From a bacterium (GTDB lineage: Bacteria; Bdellovibrionota_C; UBA2361; RFPC01): 64,000 nucleotides of DNA. Where the stretch lies: contig JAUIBK010000015.1 in the NCBI GenBank assembly GCA_030428205.1, forward strand, positions 1 through 64,000. Direction: 5' to 3'. How positions within the stretch are numbered: position 1 is the stretch's first letter; every line of letters starts with the position of its first letter. The translations under genes were made by a program, and so were the position numbers. Of this stretch, positions 16,046 to 25,130 are shown piece after piece. The notes under the pieces are model-generated. The model had not been told where the DNA came from. It worked only from the letters and a program-made list of their open reading frames with translations, and did no database searches.

Positions 16046-18190
16046 CTAACTAATATCAGCATTCTTTGCCAACTTCATCAAAGCTTCCTGTGAAGAAGTC
16101 TCGAAATCTTGCTCACTTTGGGGGATCCGCCTCGTATAGGCACCACTTCCATCAAGCTCCCAAGCGAGACACCGGTCCCCAAGCGCAATGTCTAAGAGCT
16201 GCCAGAGGCGTTGCTTATGCGCACGCTCTTCAACAGGAGCGATAACCTCGACTCTCCGGTGAAGGTTTCGGCTCATCCAATCGGCAGATCCAATGGAGAA
16301 GTCACCATCAACAGAGTCTTCTTGGCCATTTCGAAAGTAGTACAAGCGAGAGTGCTCAAGAAGTCTACCAACAATAGAGATGACACGAATATTATCACTG
16401 AGATGTGTCACTCCAGGTCTCAAACAACAGACAGTACGAACGATAAGATCAATTTTGACACCAGCTTGCGAGGCAGCATAGAGCGCCTCAATCATCTCTT
16501 TATCTTCGAGATTGTTCATCTTCGCTACGATATGGGCCGGACGACCAGCCCGGTGGTGTTCGCACTCTCGCTCAATCGAAGCGAGAAAACGAGAAGACAT
16601 GTTTACTGGTGCAACAAAGAGTTGATCGTAACTATCCTTATTCGATCTTCCCGTAAGGTAGTTGAAAAAGTGAATAAGCTCCTCAATATAACTCTCTTTT
16701 GCCGTAAAAAGCCCAAGATCTGTATAGAGATTAGCTGTTTCAGAGTGATAGTTTCCTGTTCCTATGTGCGCATACCCTCGCACTCCATCAACTTCTTCTC
16801 GGATAACAAGCAAAGTTTTCGCGTGAATCTTTACACCTGCAATTCCGTAAATAACATGTACTCCAGCGTCTTCAAGTTGTTGTGCCCAGGCCATATTACG
16901 GCGCTCATCAAAGCGAGCTTTCAGCTCTACAAGACATACTACATTTTTTCCTCGTGCAGCAGCTTCAATCAGGAGAGGGATAATGGGAGTCTCATCTCCA
17001 ACTCGATATACGGTCATTTTAATCGAATGCACACGCGGATCTTCGGCTGCTTCACGCACGAAGCGTTCTACACTGGAAGAAAAACTCTCGTAAGGATGAT
17101 GAACAAGAATATCTTTCGTTCGAAGGAGATTGAAAAAACTCGTATCTTCACGTAGTGCTGGGGGAGTTACTGGAACCCACGGTTTATGTTTGAGATCGGG
17201 AATCGGAAGTTTCGTTACCGTTCGAAGAGAGGAATACTCTAACTCATCAGAAACCTCATAAACATCATGCGGATGAAGATTGAGCTCCTCTCGTAAAAAT
17301 TCAAGGATCCATTTTTCTGGATCGGGCCCATGTTCGAGACGAACAACCATACCCTTTCGCCGTTGCCGAAGCTCTTCTTCCATGAGCTCACGAAGGTCGT
17401 CGCTCTCTTCCTCATCGACCTCAAGAGCAATATTTCGCGTAATGCGAAATGGCATGCACTCTAGGATCTCCATTTTCGGAAAGAAGAGTGAAAGATGTTC
17501 AAGGACAAGCTCTTTCACAGAAACAAATCGATACGTATGACCAAAAGAATCAGGATTCAACCAGACCCACTGAGGATCAATTGAACTTATCTTTACCCGA
17601 GCAAAGAGTGCATCATCCCTATCAGGATGACTCAATGCCACACCAAGAGACGCAGAAAGGTTACTCATAAAGGGAAAAGGGTGCCCAGCATCAACGGCTA
17701 ATGGAGTAAGGAGAGGAAATATTCGTTGTGTAAAATATTCTTTAGCAACTTCTTGCTCTTTGATCGTTAACTCGTGCCATGAGAGAAGCTCCACTCCTGA
17801 TTCAAAAAGAGCAGGCTTCAGTTCGCTTGAATAGATATGGCTTGCACGTTGTATTTGAGGGACAACAGCTTGCCGAATAATTTTGAGCTGATCTTTAGGG
17901 TTGAGCCCGTCCATCCCTTCGGCCATCATGCCAGCAGCAATGTGACGCTTGAGACCTCCGACCCGCTTCATAAAGAACTCGTCGAGGTTACTCGTGAAGA
18001 TTCCTAAAAAATGAAGTCGCTCAAGGAGTGGTGTAGTTGTGTCTGAAGCTTGTCGTAAAACTCGAGCATTGAAGTGAAGCCAGCTTAGTTCTCTATTGAA
18101 ATACCTCACGACCTCTTCTTGAGCTTCCTGCAAAGGAGCATCTTCTTGTTGATGATGAATACCATTTGAAGCTGATCGCTCTGCTGACAT
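16046..18190 (-). CDS. ppk1: Polyphosphate kinase Ppk1
   Basis: Makes polyphosphate from ATP. The 714-residue protein has all Ppk1 domains: N-terminal YFNRELSWLHFNARVL helix bundle, head domain (FMKRVGGLKRHI), and two phospholipase-D-like catalytic domains. Catalytic histidines are visible in HIGTGNYHSETANLYTD (the phospho-accepting His region) and LEHSRLYYF. Length is normal. GAAGG precedes ATG 18190. It lies 110 bases downstream of sctQ in the same direction, so it may share the secretion-gene transcript. Confidence 0.96.
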   Translation of the reverse strand: MSAERSASNGIHHQQEDAPLQEAQEEVVRYFNRELSWLHFNARVLRQASDTTTPLLERLHFLGIFTSNLDEFFMKRVGGLKRHIAAGMMAEGMDGLNPKDQLKIIRQAVVPQIQRASHIYSSELKPALFESGVELLSWHELTIKEQEVAKEYFTQRIFPLLTPLAVDAGHPFPFMSNLSASLGVALSHPDRDDALFARVKISSIDPQWVWLNPDSFGHTYRFVSVKELVLEHLSLFFPKMEILECMPFRITRNIALEVDEEESDDLRELMEEELRQRRKGMVVRLEHGPDPEKWILEFLREELNLHPHDVYEVSDELEYSSLRTVTKLPIPDLKHKPWVPVTPPALREDTSFFNLLRTKDILVHHPYESFSSSVERFVREAAEDPRVHSIKMTVYRVGDETPIIPLLIEAAARGKNVVCLVELKARFDERRNMAWAQQLEDAGVHVIYGIAGVKIHAKTLLVIREEVDGVRGYAHIGTGNYHSETANLYTDLGLFTAKESYIEELIHFFNYLTGRSNKDSYDQLFVAPVNMSSRFLASIERECEHHRAGRPAHIVAKMNNLEDKEMIEALYAASQAGVKIDLIVRTVCCLRPGVTHLSDNIRVISIVGRLLEHSRLYYFRNGQEDSVDGDFSIGSADWMSRNLHRRVEVIAPVEERAHKQRLWQLLDIALGDRCLAWELDGSGAYTRRIPQSEQDFETSSQEALMKLAKNADIS

Positions 18191-18300
18191 AGTGAAATTA
18201 CCTTCGGAAAGACCACCTGAGGGCCCCTCTTCTTATTAGATTCAATGTGAGCAAAAACGAAGTAAAATATCTTATACGGGGAGCGGGAAGAAGATCCAGG

Positions 18301-19332
18301 TTAAATGACCGAGACAGCAAACCTCCCTTCAAAGGAACATAAAATCCCTTCACTGACAGGCTCACCACCGATTCGCATCGAAACACGGTTTGAAAGCGGG
18401 AGTGCTGTTTCACACACAGCCCCCTGCTGGGAGATCTCAGCAAGCTCTTTATTACTCAAAGTCATTTCACCAAAGGAAAGAGTGAGTCGTGTGGTTCCTT
18501 CCGGGAGAGCAAATTGAGGCACAGGTTGTGGCACAATCTCAAATCCAAACATTTTCTCAACCATACACAACTTTGCTTTTGACCAAGGCGTTCCATTGTG
18601 GGAAAGGATAATTTCATCGGTGAGAGAAGTTTCTAGATCTATGACCGCCCCCTTCTTTGTATACTGAGAGAGCATCGAGGGAGGAACAGCAAGTTGTGTG
18701 AGCTCTAAAGAGTAGGTCCCATTTTCCTCCTCATCAACTTTTCCCGTCGAGTGAATCTGTCTCCGCCAAAGCCCGTCAAGCCTATCAACCATAAGCTTGC
18801 CCAACGAAATCCAAACAACACAGCTTGAACCATTCACAGAAAACGTTACCCGAATACCACCAGCATATCTCAAACTCTGCGGATCCATCTCAGAATCAAA
18901 ACGGATATTGGACAACTCTGGACCACTCCACGACATGCCAAGGCTCGTTAACAATCTTCGAGCGAGGTATTCAGCTAAGACTCGTCCGGCGCTTCGGGGC
19001 GACCCTGGAAGAATCACATCGATAAGTGTTTGAAGGGCCTCCTCCTCTAGGGCAAAGGCAATTGGTTCATCATCAACCGTGCCAACGAAAGCGTTATCAA
19101 AACCCTTTGGTACAGAAACAAACGGCTTGACTTCAAGCACATCAAACTCAACACCAAGAGAATGTGCAAGGGTCATCCAATGCGTTGAGAGCCCAGGGAG
19201 CCACCGTTCAGGACGGCACCTCAAAAAGCCACGCGAGAGGCGAGCATCTACCGACGGCACAGAGCGTAGCACCTTTTCAGGCTCCCACGGAGTGGGCTGC
19301 AGCAGCCCTGATGCGCTCCCTTGCTCTTCCAC
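18301..19332 (-). CDS. sctQ: SctQ/YscQ-type type III secretion C-ring protein
   Basis: SctQ forms the cytoplasmic sorting platform of type III secretion systems and is homologous to FliM/FliN. The 343-residue product ends in a clear SPOA domain (about 270-340: LTLSFGEMTLSNKELAEISQQGAV through GILCSFEGRFAVSVI). An earlier degenerate SPOA-like region lies at about 200-265. Length suits SctQ rather than FliN (too long) or FliM (no CheC-like centre). The GTG start has AGAGGA upstream. It is downstream of sctJ in one operon. Confidence 0.8.
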   Translation of the reverse strand: MEEQGSASGLLQPTPWEPEKVLRSVPSVDARLSRGFLRCRPERWLPGLSTHWMTLAHSLGVEFDVLEVKPFVSVPKGFDNAFVGTVDDEPIAFALEEEALQTLIDVILPGSPRSAGRVLAEYLARRLLTSLGMSWSGPELSNIRFDSEMDPQSLRYAGGIRVTFSVNGSSCVVWISLGKLMVDRLDGLWRRQIHSTGKVDEEENGTYSLELTQLAVPPSMLSQYTKKGAVIDLETSLTDEIILSHNGTPWSKAKLCMVEKMFGFEIVPQPVPQFALPEGTTRLTLSFGEMTLSNKELAEISQQGAVCETALPLSNRVSMRIGGEPVSEGILCSFEGRFAVSVI

Positions 19333-19376
19333 CTTACTTTCCTCTCTTGGTAACGATACTCACGTGCACAAACTCC

Positions 19377-19613
19377 CTACTCACCTGAAGACTTTTCTAA
19401 ATCAGATAACGCACCTCGGAGCAAACTTCCAATAAACGGCATGCGAAGCTCCGGAGGCTGCGACGCTAATTCTTCTGCAGACTTTGATAGCCCAGCTCCA
19501 GCTAACGAGTCATTTTCGAGGTAGACCCGCGCTTCGTGCCCATCAAGAAGCACTGCGATCCCGACAAGAGCTCGATGATAAGCAGTCAGTGCACGAAACC
19601 GTTGCGCATCCAT
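19377..19613 (-). CDS. Small protein between sctJ and sctQ
   Basis: A 78-residue soluble protein, mostly helical with one short beta-like segment (EARVYLEND). No family is recognised. Its ATG overlaps the sctJ stop codon (TAATG), so it is translated from the same messenger. Position suggests a secretion accessory such as a chaperone, a stator fragment or an SctK/SctL-like piece, but no residue pattern confirms any of these. Confidence 0.6.
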   Translation of the reverse strand: MDAQRFRALTAYHRALVGIAVLLDGHEARVYLENDSLAGAGLSKSAEELASQPPELRMPFIGSLLRGALSDLEKSSGE

Positions 19614-20515
19614 TACGATCCACCTCCAGGAGGCAATTCTTTACTATGTCCCTCGAGTCGCAATGCTGCTGACTGCACATCGTGCAACGCTTTGGGAATA
19701 TCTCCCTCGAATTGAGATCGAGCTTCACGCTGAATAAACCCATACCAATAACCGACCATACCTCCAACGATTCCGACAAGAAAAACAAAGACAACTATAG
19801 ACATAGTTAATCCTGTATAATCTTCCTCAGGAACTCTCCAACGAAAAAAGAAACTCGTAAGAGGAACACGAACGACTGTGCCATCATCATTAAAAGCCCC
19901 TTCTTCAAGCAGATTATTGCCTGGCTCAATACGAGTATGTGGAGAGAGGTGAACGCTTTCAACACCAAGACCAGGAACGGTCTTCGCAATCAGATCTCGA
20001 ATTTCAGCCTCATCAACATCAGCACCTTCTCGAAGTTGAAGAACGACCGACGCACCAGGCTCACTATCTCCGCGCAAAAAGTTCACACGAACAATGGCTC
20101 TACTCGAAAGCACACCAGGCAGGTTATCAAGCATCTCTTGCAACTGAACCCCAAGGGCGTGGTCAAGGCGCAACGCTTCAACCTCTCGAGAATCAGGAAT
20201 AATCCCTTTTTGTGCGATCAAATCAGAGAACCGTTCTTGCGCTTTTGCCGGTAACCCTTTGGAGTGCAACAAGTCAACAGCACGAGTGTAATAAGACTTC
20301 TTGACCTCAACATCATATGTGTCACCAACTCCGACCTGCTTATCAGCGATAGCGTATATACCGTGGTGGCTCAAGACGGCAACAATCTCGTTAGCCTGAG
20401 ATTGAGTCACCCCGCGTGCAACCGGTACGTCACCACACCCCGTGAGACAAAAGCTCAAGAGGAACAAGCAGCTCAGTTGAATAACATATTTGAGGTACAA
20501 CCTTCTCTCACTCAC
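19613..20515 (-). CDS. sctJ: SctJ/YscJ inner-membrane ring lipoprotein
   Basis: SctJ forms the inner ring of the type III secretion basal body (FliF homologue). A lipoprotein signal peptide ends at LTGC (Cys27). The two ring-building domains follow: EIVAVLSHHGIYAIADKQ...YDVEVKKSYYTRAVDLLHSKGLP and the second from VNFLRGDSEPGASVVLQLREG to GLGVESVHLSPH. A C-terminal membrane helix lies at about 232-262 and a short cytoplasmic tail follows. Length (300) is slightly over the family's usual 245-270. Start GTG 20515 follows an AAGGA site, 15 bases after the FHA gene upstream. Confidence 0.9.
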   Translation of the reverse strand: MSERRLYLKYVIQLSCLFLLSFCLTGCGDVPVARGVTQSQANEIVAVLSHHGIYAIADKQVGVGDTYDVEVKKSYYTRAVDLLHSKGLPAKAQERFSDLIAQKGIIPDSREVEALRLDHALGVQLQEMLDNLPGVLSSRAIVRVNFLRGDSEPGASVVLQLREGADVDEAEIRDLIAKTVPGLGVESVHLSPHTRIEPGNNLLEEGAFNDDGTVVRVPLTSFFFRWRVPEEDYTGLTMSIVVFVFLVGIVGGMVGYWYGFIQREARSQFEGDIPKALHDVQSAALRLEGHSKELPPGGGS

Positions 20516-20530
20516 TCACTCGTTCCTTAC

Positions 20531-21637
20531 TTAGGATTTTCCTACATGGGCGATAAGCGTCACAAGGAACTCGACATCACCTAACCGCAACCAATCACCG
20601 TGTTCAAGAGTAACAACTTCCTCTTCACGCTGGTAGGTGTCTTCGTCCTTTCCACGTACATGCACCCCACGCTCACTCATGAGGTCCTGTACTTCAAAAC
20701 CTCTTTCTGAAATAGACACAAGTGCATGTGGCGTTGAGATGCTCTCATGATCGAGAACCATATCCGTCTCTTTCAGACTCGATCCTGTAACAAAGAAACG
20801 GCCTTCACGGAGCTCAACAGCCTCTCCTTCAGGGTTCGTGTAGCTTACAAGCCAACCAAAAAGTCTCCCGTGTTGAGGGGCCTTGGCAGCAAGAGCGCCA
20901 CGAGCTGGCTTAGCTTGAGGGGCCTCCTTTACAGGCTCCTTTGCTTGAGGCTCTGGTTTGGATTTTTTAGGAGTAGATTTTTTTGGAGCAGGTGTCGGCT
21001 CAGGTTCAATGAAATCCTCTTGAACCTCTTCGACCACCTCCTCGTTGACTCTCGATTGAGCCTCTTGTACTGGTTCTGGCTGTAGCGGCTTTTCTTGCTT
21101 TGGAGCAGGTTCCTGCTTGTTAAAAGAGAGTCCTCCTCGTTTAGTGCCTGTTTCTATACGTACCGAAGGTTTAGGTTGTTCTTGGCTCTTAGCACCATTT
21201 CCGTTACGCGCAGGTTTCATGGCTTCAGGAGCTTCTTGCTCTTTCGCTGAAGCATCTTGTACTGGCTCAGGAGCTTCATCTATCTCTTCGAGGTATCCAC
21301 TGAGAGGATCATCGAGCGGACCGTCATCATACTCGCTCTCCATTTCCATACTCTCTTGCTCGACACCCTCCTCTTCTGCTTCAAAGGCATCTTCAGCAGC
21401 CACAATTTCATCGCGAATCTGCTCAGCAGTAGACGATAGGTCGCTCTTTGATTTTGACATCGTTCGTTGACGAACACGACCTGAAGGCTCCTCTTGCGCA
21501 GGAGATTCTTCTCCTTGCATATCGGCTTCCGTATCAAGTGAAGCACCGCACATCCGACAGCGTGTAGAAACCGCTGGCACTAAGCTGCGACAAGATGGGC
21601 AACGAACAAATGTAAGCTCCGTACTATCCGTAGACAT
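20531..21637 (-). CDS. Zinc-ribbon and FHA domain protein
   Basis: The 368-residue protein opens with a zinc ribbon (Cys13, Cys16, Cys27, Cys30 in RCPSCRS...RCRMCGA). About 210 residues of disordered Pro/Glu/Lys-rich linker follow. A C-terminal FHA domain (about 265-365) includes TGSSLKETDMVLDHESISTPHALV and LEHGDWLRLGDVEFLV. FHA domains bind phosphothreonine; SctD proteins of type III systems also carry an FHA fold in the cytoplasm. This one has no membrane helix. It is immediately upstream of sctJ, so it is probably a soluble partner of the secretion base. Confidence 0.8.
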   Translation of the reverse strand: MSTDSTELTFVRCPSCRSLVPAVSTRCRMCGASLDTEADMQGEESPAQEEPSGRVRQRTMSKSKSDLSSTAEQIRDEIVAAEDAFEAEEEGVEQESMEMESEYDDGPLDDPLSGYLEEIDEAPEPVQDASAKEQEAPEAMKPARNGNGAKSQEQPKPSVRIETGTKRGGLSFNKQEPAPKQEKPLQPEPVQEAQSRVNEEVVEEVQEDFIEPEPTPAPKKSTPKKSKPEPQAKEPVKEAPQAKPARGALAAKAPQHGRLFGWLVSYTNPEGEAVELREGRFFVTGSSLKETDMVLDHESISTPHALVSISERGFEVQDLMSERGVHVRGKDEDTYQREEEVVTLEHGDWLRLGDVEFLVTLIAHVGKS

Positions 21638-21748
21638 GGTAACGTATCCCCTATTTCGATACAGAAATCTTCGAGAGTGACTTTAACTCAAAAGGGAGAG
21701 AAAAAAACCGTCTCAACCAAATATTTCTGACTACCTAAACAAAAAACC

Positions 21749-23071
21749 TCATAAAATGATCGGCAACAAAAGTTGCGCGAGCACAAAAATAAAAAGAACT
21801 ACACAAAAAGCAGAAAGGACAAGCAACAACTTCTGACGAAACGTGAGCCGCTTATACACCCTCCGAAACTGTTCCGCATCAACACCCGGAGCGGCGTCTT
21901 GGACATGCGCTGAGGAAGCAAGCGCTTGAGATTGAAATTGTCGCGACTGAGCACGAAGTGCAATCTCAGATTCATCGAGAAAGGTCTCCGGTGCTCCGTG
22001 ATGCTCAAGGAAGCGTTGTTCATGCTCTTCAGTGAAACACAGTCCCAAGGTAATATTGCTCCCGAAATTGAGTACAATTGGCTCCCCATCAAGATCGATT
22101 GACTCACCGTGATTGAGAATACCCTTATCATAGGCAACACCATTCATACTGTGATCAGTAACAACAAGCTTTCCCGTTTTTGTCACCGCAATCGAACAGT
22201 GGTGACGAGAAATATGGGGAGCACCAAGCCAGACATCACTATTCGGATCGCGGCCCACTTGAAGATCCGCTCCAGGAGAAAGGACAAGCTTTGCAGGACG
22301 AGCTACCTCTGAGAGGGAGAGTAAAATCGGATACTGCGATTGAGGCGCAGCTGCACGAGAAGACTCCTCTCCTCCCTCTTGGCAGACTTGCTTGATCTGC
22401 TCATCTGAAACAACACCGTAAATACAGATATCACGCCCAAGCACGATAGGCTTTCCAGGCTCAACAGAGATGCGACCAGATACTTGTTGTCCATCCACAA
22501 ACGTTCCATTCGTAGAGCCAAGATCTTCGAGCCAGAATGCACCTGACTCATATCCCAAACGCGCGTGCTTCCCGGATATATCAGAAGCATCGAGACGAAG
22601 TGCGCACTGGTTCGAGCGACCAATCAGAACGGGCTGATCAGGAACAAAGGAAACAACCATAGGCTGAATTCCTGGAACGACTACAGCTGGAAATTTCGGA
22701 GTTTGTTGTGCACACGATTGACGAAGGATTCTCACTCCAGCTCTATCAGGTGGCTCATTTTCTTTGAGTAAGAGATCGGTATCTAACGTCGTCAACGTCA
22801 TACGCACGGGACCGAGATCTAGCGTAGCCTCACCTTCGTAGACACCCTGAAGAATTGAAGGAACAGAGCTCCCTTCAGTCATTGCCACAGGCTGTACAGA
22901 AAACTTTCTCCCGAGGCCACGAAAAATACGGAGCTGGTAGTTAAGATCCTTCATGTCATCAATCACCACATGCGCATAATCACTTGAACCAATAAGCGCT
23001 TGTGGACGACGAATAAAAATCATCTCCGGGCGAGAGACTCCGTCAGTAAATGTGATCTCTAAGGCAAACAT
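21749..23071 (-). CDS. Tail-anchored protein with multiple FHA domains
   Basis: A weak FHA-like fold at about 20-110 precedes two strong FHA domains: about 145-225 (VLIGRSNQCALRLDASDISGKHARL and EDLGSTNGTFVDG) and about 262-350 (QVGRDPNSDVWLGAPHISRHHCSI and SMNGVAYD). The last 25 residues are a single membrane helix followed only by a few residues, so all FHA domains face the cytoplasm. SctD has FHA, membrane helix, then periplasmic rings; here the periplasmic part is absent. It could be a reduced SctD-like anchor or a separate phospho-signalling scaffold. Confidence 0.8.
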   Translation of the reverse strand: MFALEITFTDGVSRPEMIFIRRPQALIGSSDYAHVVIDDMKDLNYQLRIFRGLGRKFSVQPVAMTEGSSVPSILQGVYEGEATLDLGPVRMTLTTLDTDLLLKENEPPDRAGVRILRQSCAQQTPKFPAVVVPGIQPMVVSFVPDQPVLIGRSNQCALRLDASDISGKHARLGYESGAFWLEDLGSTNGTFVDGQQVSGRISVEPGKPIVLGRDICIYGVVSDEQIKQVCQEGGEESSRAAAPQSQYPILLSLSEVARPAKLVLSPGADLQVGRDPNSDVWLGAPHISRHHCSIAVTKTGKLVVTDHSMNGVAYDKGILNHGESIDLDGEPIVLNFGSNITLGLCFTEEHEQRFLEHHGAPETFLDESEIALRAQSRQFQSQALASSAHVQDAAPGVDAEQFRRVYKRLTFRQKLLLVLSAFCVVLFIFVLAQLLLPIIL

Positions 23072-23425
23072 ACCTACTCACTCGTAAACGTTTCTGGCAC
23101 TCGCCCGCATGTATGATACGAACGAATGATGCTTCTGCCCCAAATACGGCAAAACACTTTAACCCCTCTTAGGAGTATCAAATAGTTAACGAGGATCCGT
23201 ACTTTTCCTAGAGAGAAAGTCAAGAGCGCCATTTTTTTCATTCTCGTTACATTTACGACTAAGAAATCAAACGCTATCTCAACAACAAGCCCCTCTCTCA
23301 TGTATCCTTTCCATCTCGTTTGACATCTCTTAAAGAAGAGCTTCTCGTTTTCTTGGTTGTTTCGAGGCCAAGAGAGCGAGTATCGTATGCAACATCTCAT
23401 TCAAGTTTTTGGAGCTCTCGACCTT

Positions 23426-23794
23426 ATGGACCAACAACCAAAAATTCTCATTATCGACGACGATATGACAGCACTTGATATCGTTGATTTTCTCTTTGAA
23501 GACAAAGGATTTGAGGTTGTGCGCCGTGCGGATGGCCTGGGTGCCCTTGAGTGTGTCGAAGACGAAAACCCAAACATCATTCTCGTTGATCTCATGATGC
23601 CAAAGATGAGCGGTCAAGAATGTGTACGCGAATTAAGAGCCAAGGGAATTACCGTTCCTGTAGTAGCTTTTACGGCAGTTGATGATCCTGAAATTCATCA
23701 AGAAGCCCTTGATGCTGGGTGCAACCTTGTACTCACTAAGCCGTGTAAGCCTGCTGATTTAGTGAAGCATATTGACGATCTGCTGGCGCATTAG
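23426..23794 (+). CDS. Single-domain response regulator (CheY-like)
   Basis: A stand-alone receiver of 122 residues with all active-site residues: acidic pair Asp11/Asp12, phospho-acceptor Asp55 in ILVDLMMPK, Thr83 in FTAV, and Lys105 in LTKPCKP. No output domain. The open frame extends to 23357, but the receiver fold begins right at ATG 23426, which has GGAG upstream. It is divergent from the FHA/secretion operon, and no cognate kinase adjoins it. Confidence 0.9.
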   Translation: MDQQPKILIIDDDMTALDIVDFLFEDKGFEVVRRADGLGALECVEDENPNIILVDLMMPKMSGQECVRELRAKGITVPVVAFTAVDDPEIHQEALDAGCNLVLTKPCKPADLVKHIDDLLAH

Positions 23795-23938
23795 GCTCAC
23801 TACATTACCCATAGCAGACCAGGCATAAGGACTCCTGTTCATCATACACGTCCTACTCGTGCGCCTCATCTTTTATCGTTATCTTTCAGAGATAAATAAT
23901 AGAATTTCTCCGGGTTTGTTGATCACATTCAAGGGAAG

Positions 23939-24331
23939 CTAAAGGTAGAAGGTGAGAAAAACTTTTCCGATGATAATCTCATCACCAGCGCTCAGATCGT
24001 GGCGGGTCCCTTTTTCAAGCTTTTCACCTCGGTTTAGAAAGGTGCCATTGAGACTGCCAAGATCTTCTAATGTAGCGGTATCTCCAGTGCGTCGAATAAG
24101 AGCATGCTTGCGTGAGATCTTAGCATCGGTATCGTAGGATTCGAGGTCAACTTCAGGAAAAGCGCTTGTATCAGGGTCCCATCTACCAATGAGATTCGAT
24201 CCTTCCTCAAGGCGAAAAACTTTACCCTTCGCTATGCCCTTGCTTACCTCTAATCTCATTCCCTGAGCAACCTCTCGGGGCTCCTCGTCCATATGGTGGG
24301 ATGACTGACTCATCTGGTCGTTCGATTTCAT
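23939..24331 (-). CDS. Single FHA-domain protein
   Basis: About 130 residues with one C-terminal FHA domain (about 30-128): SNLIGRWDPDTSAFPEVDLESYD, the phosphopeptide-binding ISRKHALIRR, and LEDLGSLNGTFLNRG. These are the canonical G-R, S-x-x-H and N-G signatures, so phosphothreonine binding is expected. No membrane helix. ATG 24331 is preferred to the TTG at 24388. It is the third FHA gene of this neighbourhood, in the same direction as the secretion genes but separated from them by the response regulator. Confidence 0.8.
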   Translation of the reverse strand: MKSNDQMSQSSHHMDEEPREVAQGMRLEVSKGIAKGKVFRLEEGSNLIGRWDPDTSAFPEVDLESYDTDAKISRKHALIRRTGDTATLEDLGSLNGTFLNRGEKLEKGTRHDLSAGDEIIIGKVFLTFYL

Positions 24332-24503
24332 CTCTCCCCTGCTTCCTCCTCGAAGAAACTCACCATCTTTAAAGTACTGGAATATCAAATAGTTAAAGGA
24401 TTATCCCAGATCTTCAGGGCCTGTTCAAGATAAATCGGCGTATTTGCAGCGAAACCCAAGGAGATTCTTGGTGAGCAGAAATTTCTCGATTTATTCTGGA
24501 ACC

Positions 24504-24533
24504 TTGAAGTCTTTTCTGTCTTCTTACTATAAT
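24504..24533 (+). promoter_or_regulatory. Strong sigma70-type promoter without a following gene
   Basis: TTGAAG (24504-24509) and a perfect TATAAT (24528-24533) are separated by 18 bases. Transcription should start near 24540, in a gap of about 800 bases without a credible open frame, about 590 bases before the RNase gene. Confidence 0.55.
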
Positions 24534-24539
24534 AGGGGA

Positions 24540-24718
24540 CACTTATTTGCGGAAGTGAGATTTACTCGGATATATGATTATCCGTTTTCCTTCCCCAATA
24601 AACTCTAACTTGAGTGCCGTGAGGTGGCATTCATACGATTTTTACTTTTTTGCGCTCAGTGCCTCTTGATTATTCTGGTCCACTAGAAGCTATCTTGAGA
24701 ACAGCACTGTGATTTTTT
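24540..24718 (+). ncRNA. Candidate small structured RNA
   Basis: Downstream of a good promoter the sequence contains a perfect hairpin CGGATA-TATGAT-TATCCG (24567-24584) and TGCC/GGCA (24615-24618, 24626-24629). It ends with a stem CAGTGC/GCACTG (24657-24662, 24704-24709) followed by six T (24713-24718), like a terminator. The implied length of about 180 nt is similar to 6S RNA, but the 6S secondary structure was not established. The region 24720-25130 shows nothing further; the open frame at 24717 has no protein-like features. Confidence 0.35.
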
Positions 24719-25130
24719 GAACGAACCTGGTCACCAGGAGTTACTGAAAGATATTTTTAGGAGAGCTTTTCGTAAAGGAAACACACAACTCAGTTTCCTT
24801 GACTTGACGCACCCATGGCCGGAGAAGACGTCACAAAGACACGAAATCTTCTCAGGAAAGAATGACAAGTTTGCTATTAAGGATTACTACCATTACTTCC
24901 TTTTTACAAAACACATACTTCTTCCCAAAGAGCTTTCATAAAGCACTCTACATTCTCCGTGCGTGTACACCACGCATCCTTCCTTTGAGAAATTGGAGTT
25001 GTAGACGCTTGGTGCTCTCTCTCATACAAACGACCATCGTGAAGGCTTCTTCACGTAGCAGCTCACCCCTTCTCCTTTCTTTCACTACTCCAACTCTATC
25101 CAACCAGGTTCCATCCCATGTGAGGAATCT

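Noticed and set aside
16211..17155. 314-codon plus-strand frame inside ppk1
   Set aside because: Antisense shadow of a clearly conserved polyphosphate kinase.
18301..19332. Flagellar FliM/FliN instead of SctQ
   Set aside because: The adjacent gene encodes an SctJ lipoprotein rather than FliF, and length and layout fit SctQ; no flagellar structural gene lies nearby.
24540..24718. 6S RNA assignment
   Set aside because: Length is similar, but the long closing stem and central bubble characteristic of 6S RNA could not be established by eye.
24717..24941. 74-codon plus-strand frame upstream of the RNase gene
   Set aside because: It begins just after the candidate terminator T-run, has no family resemblance and no clear ribosome site.
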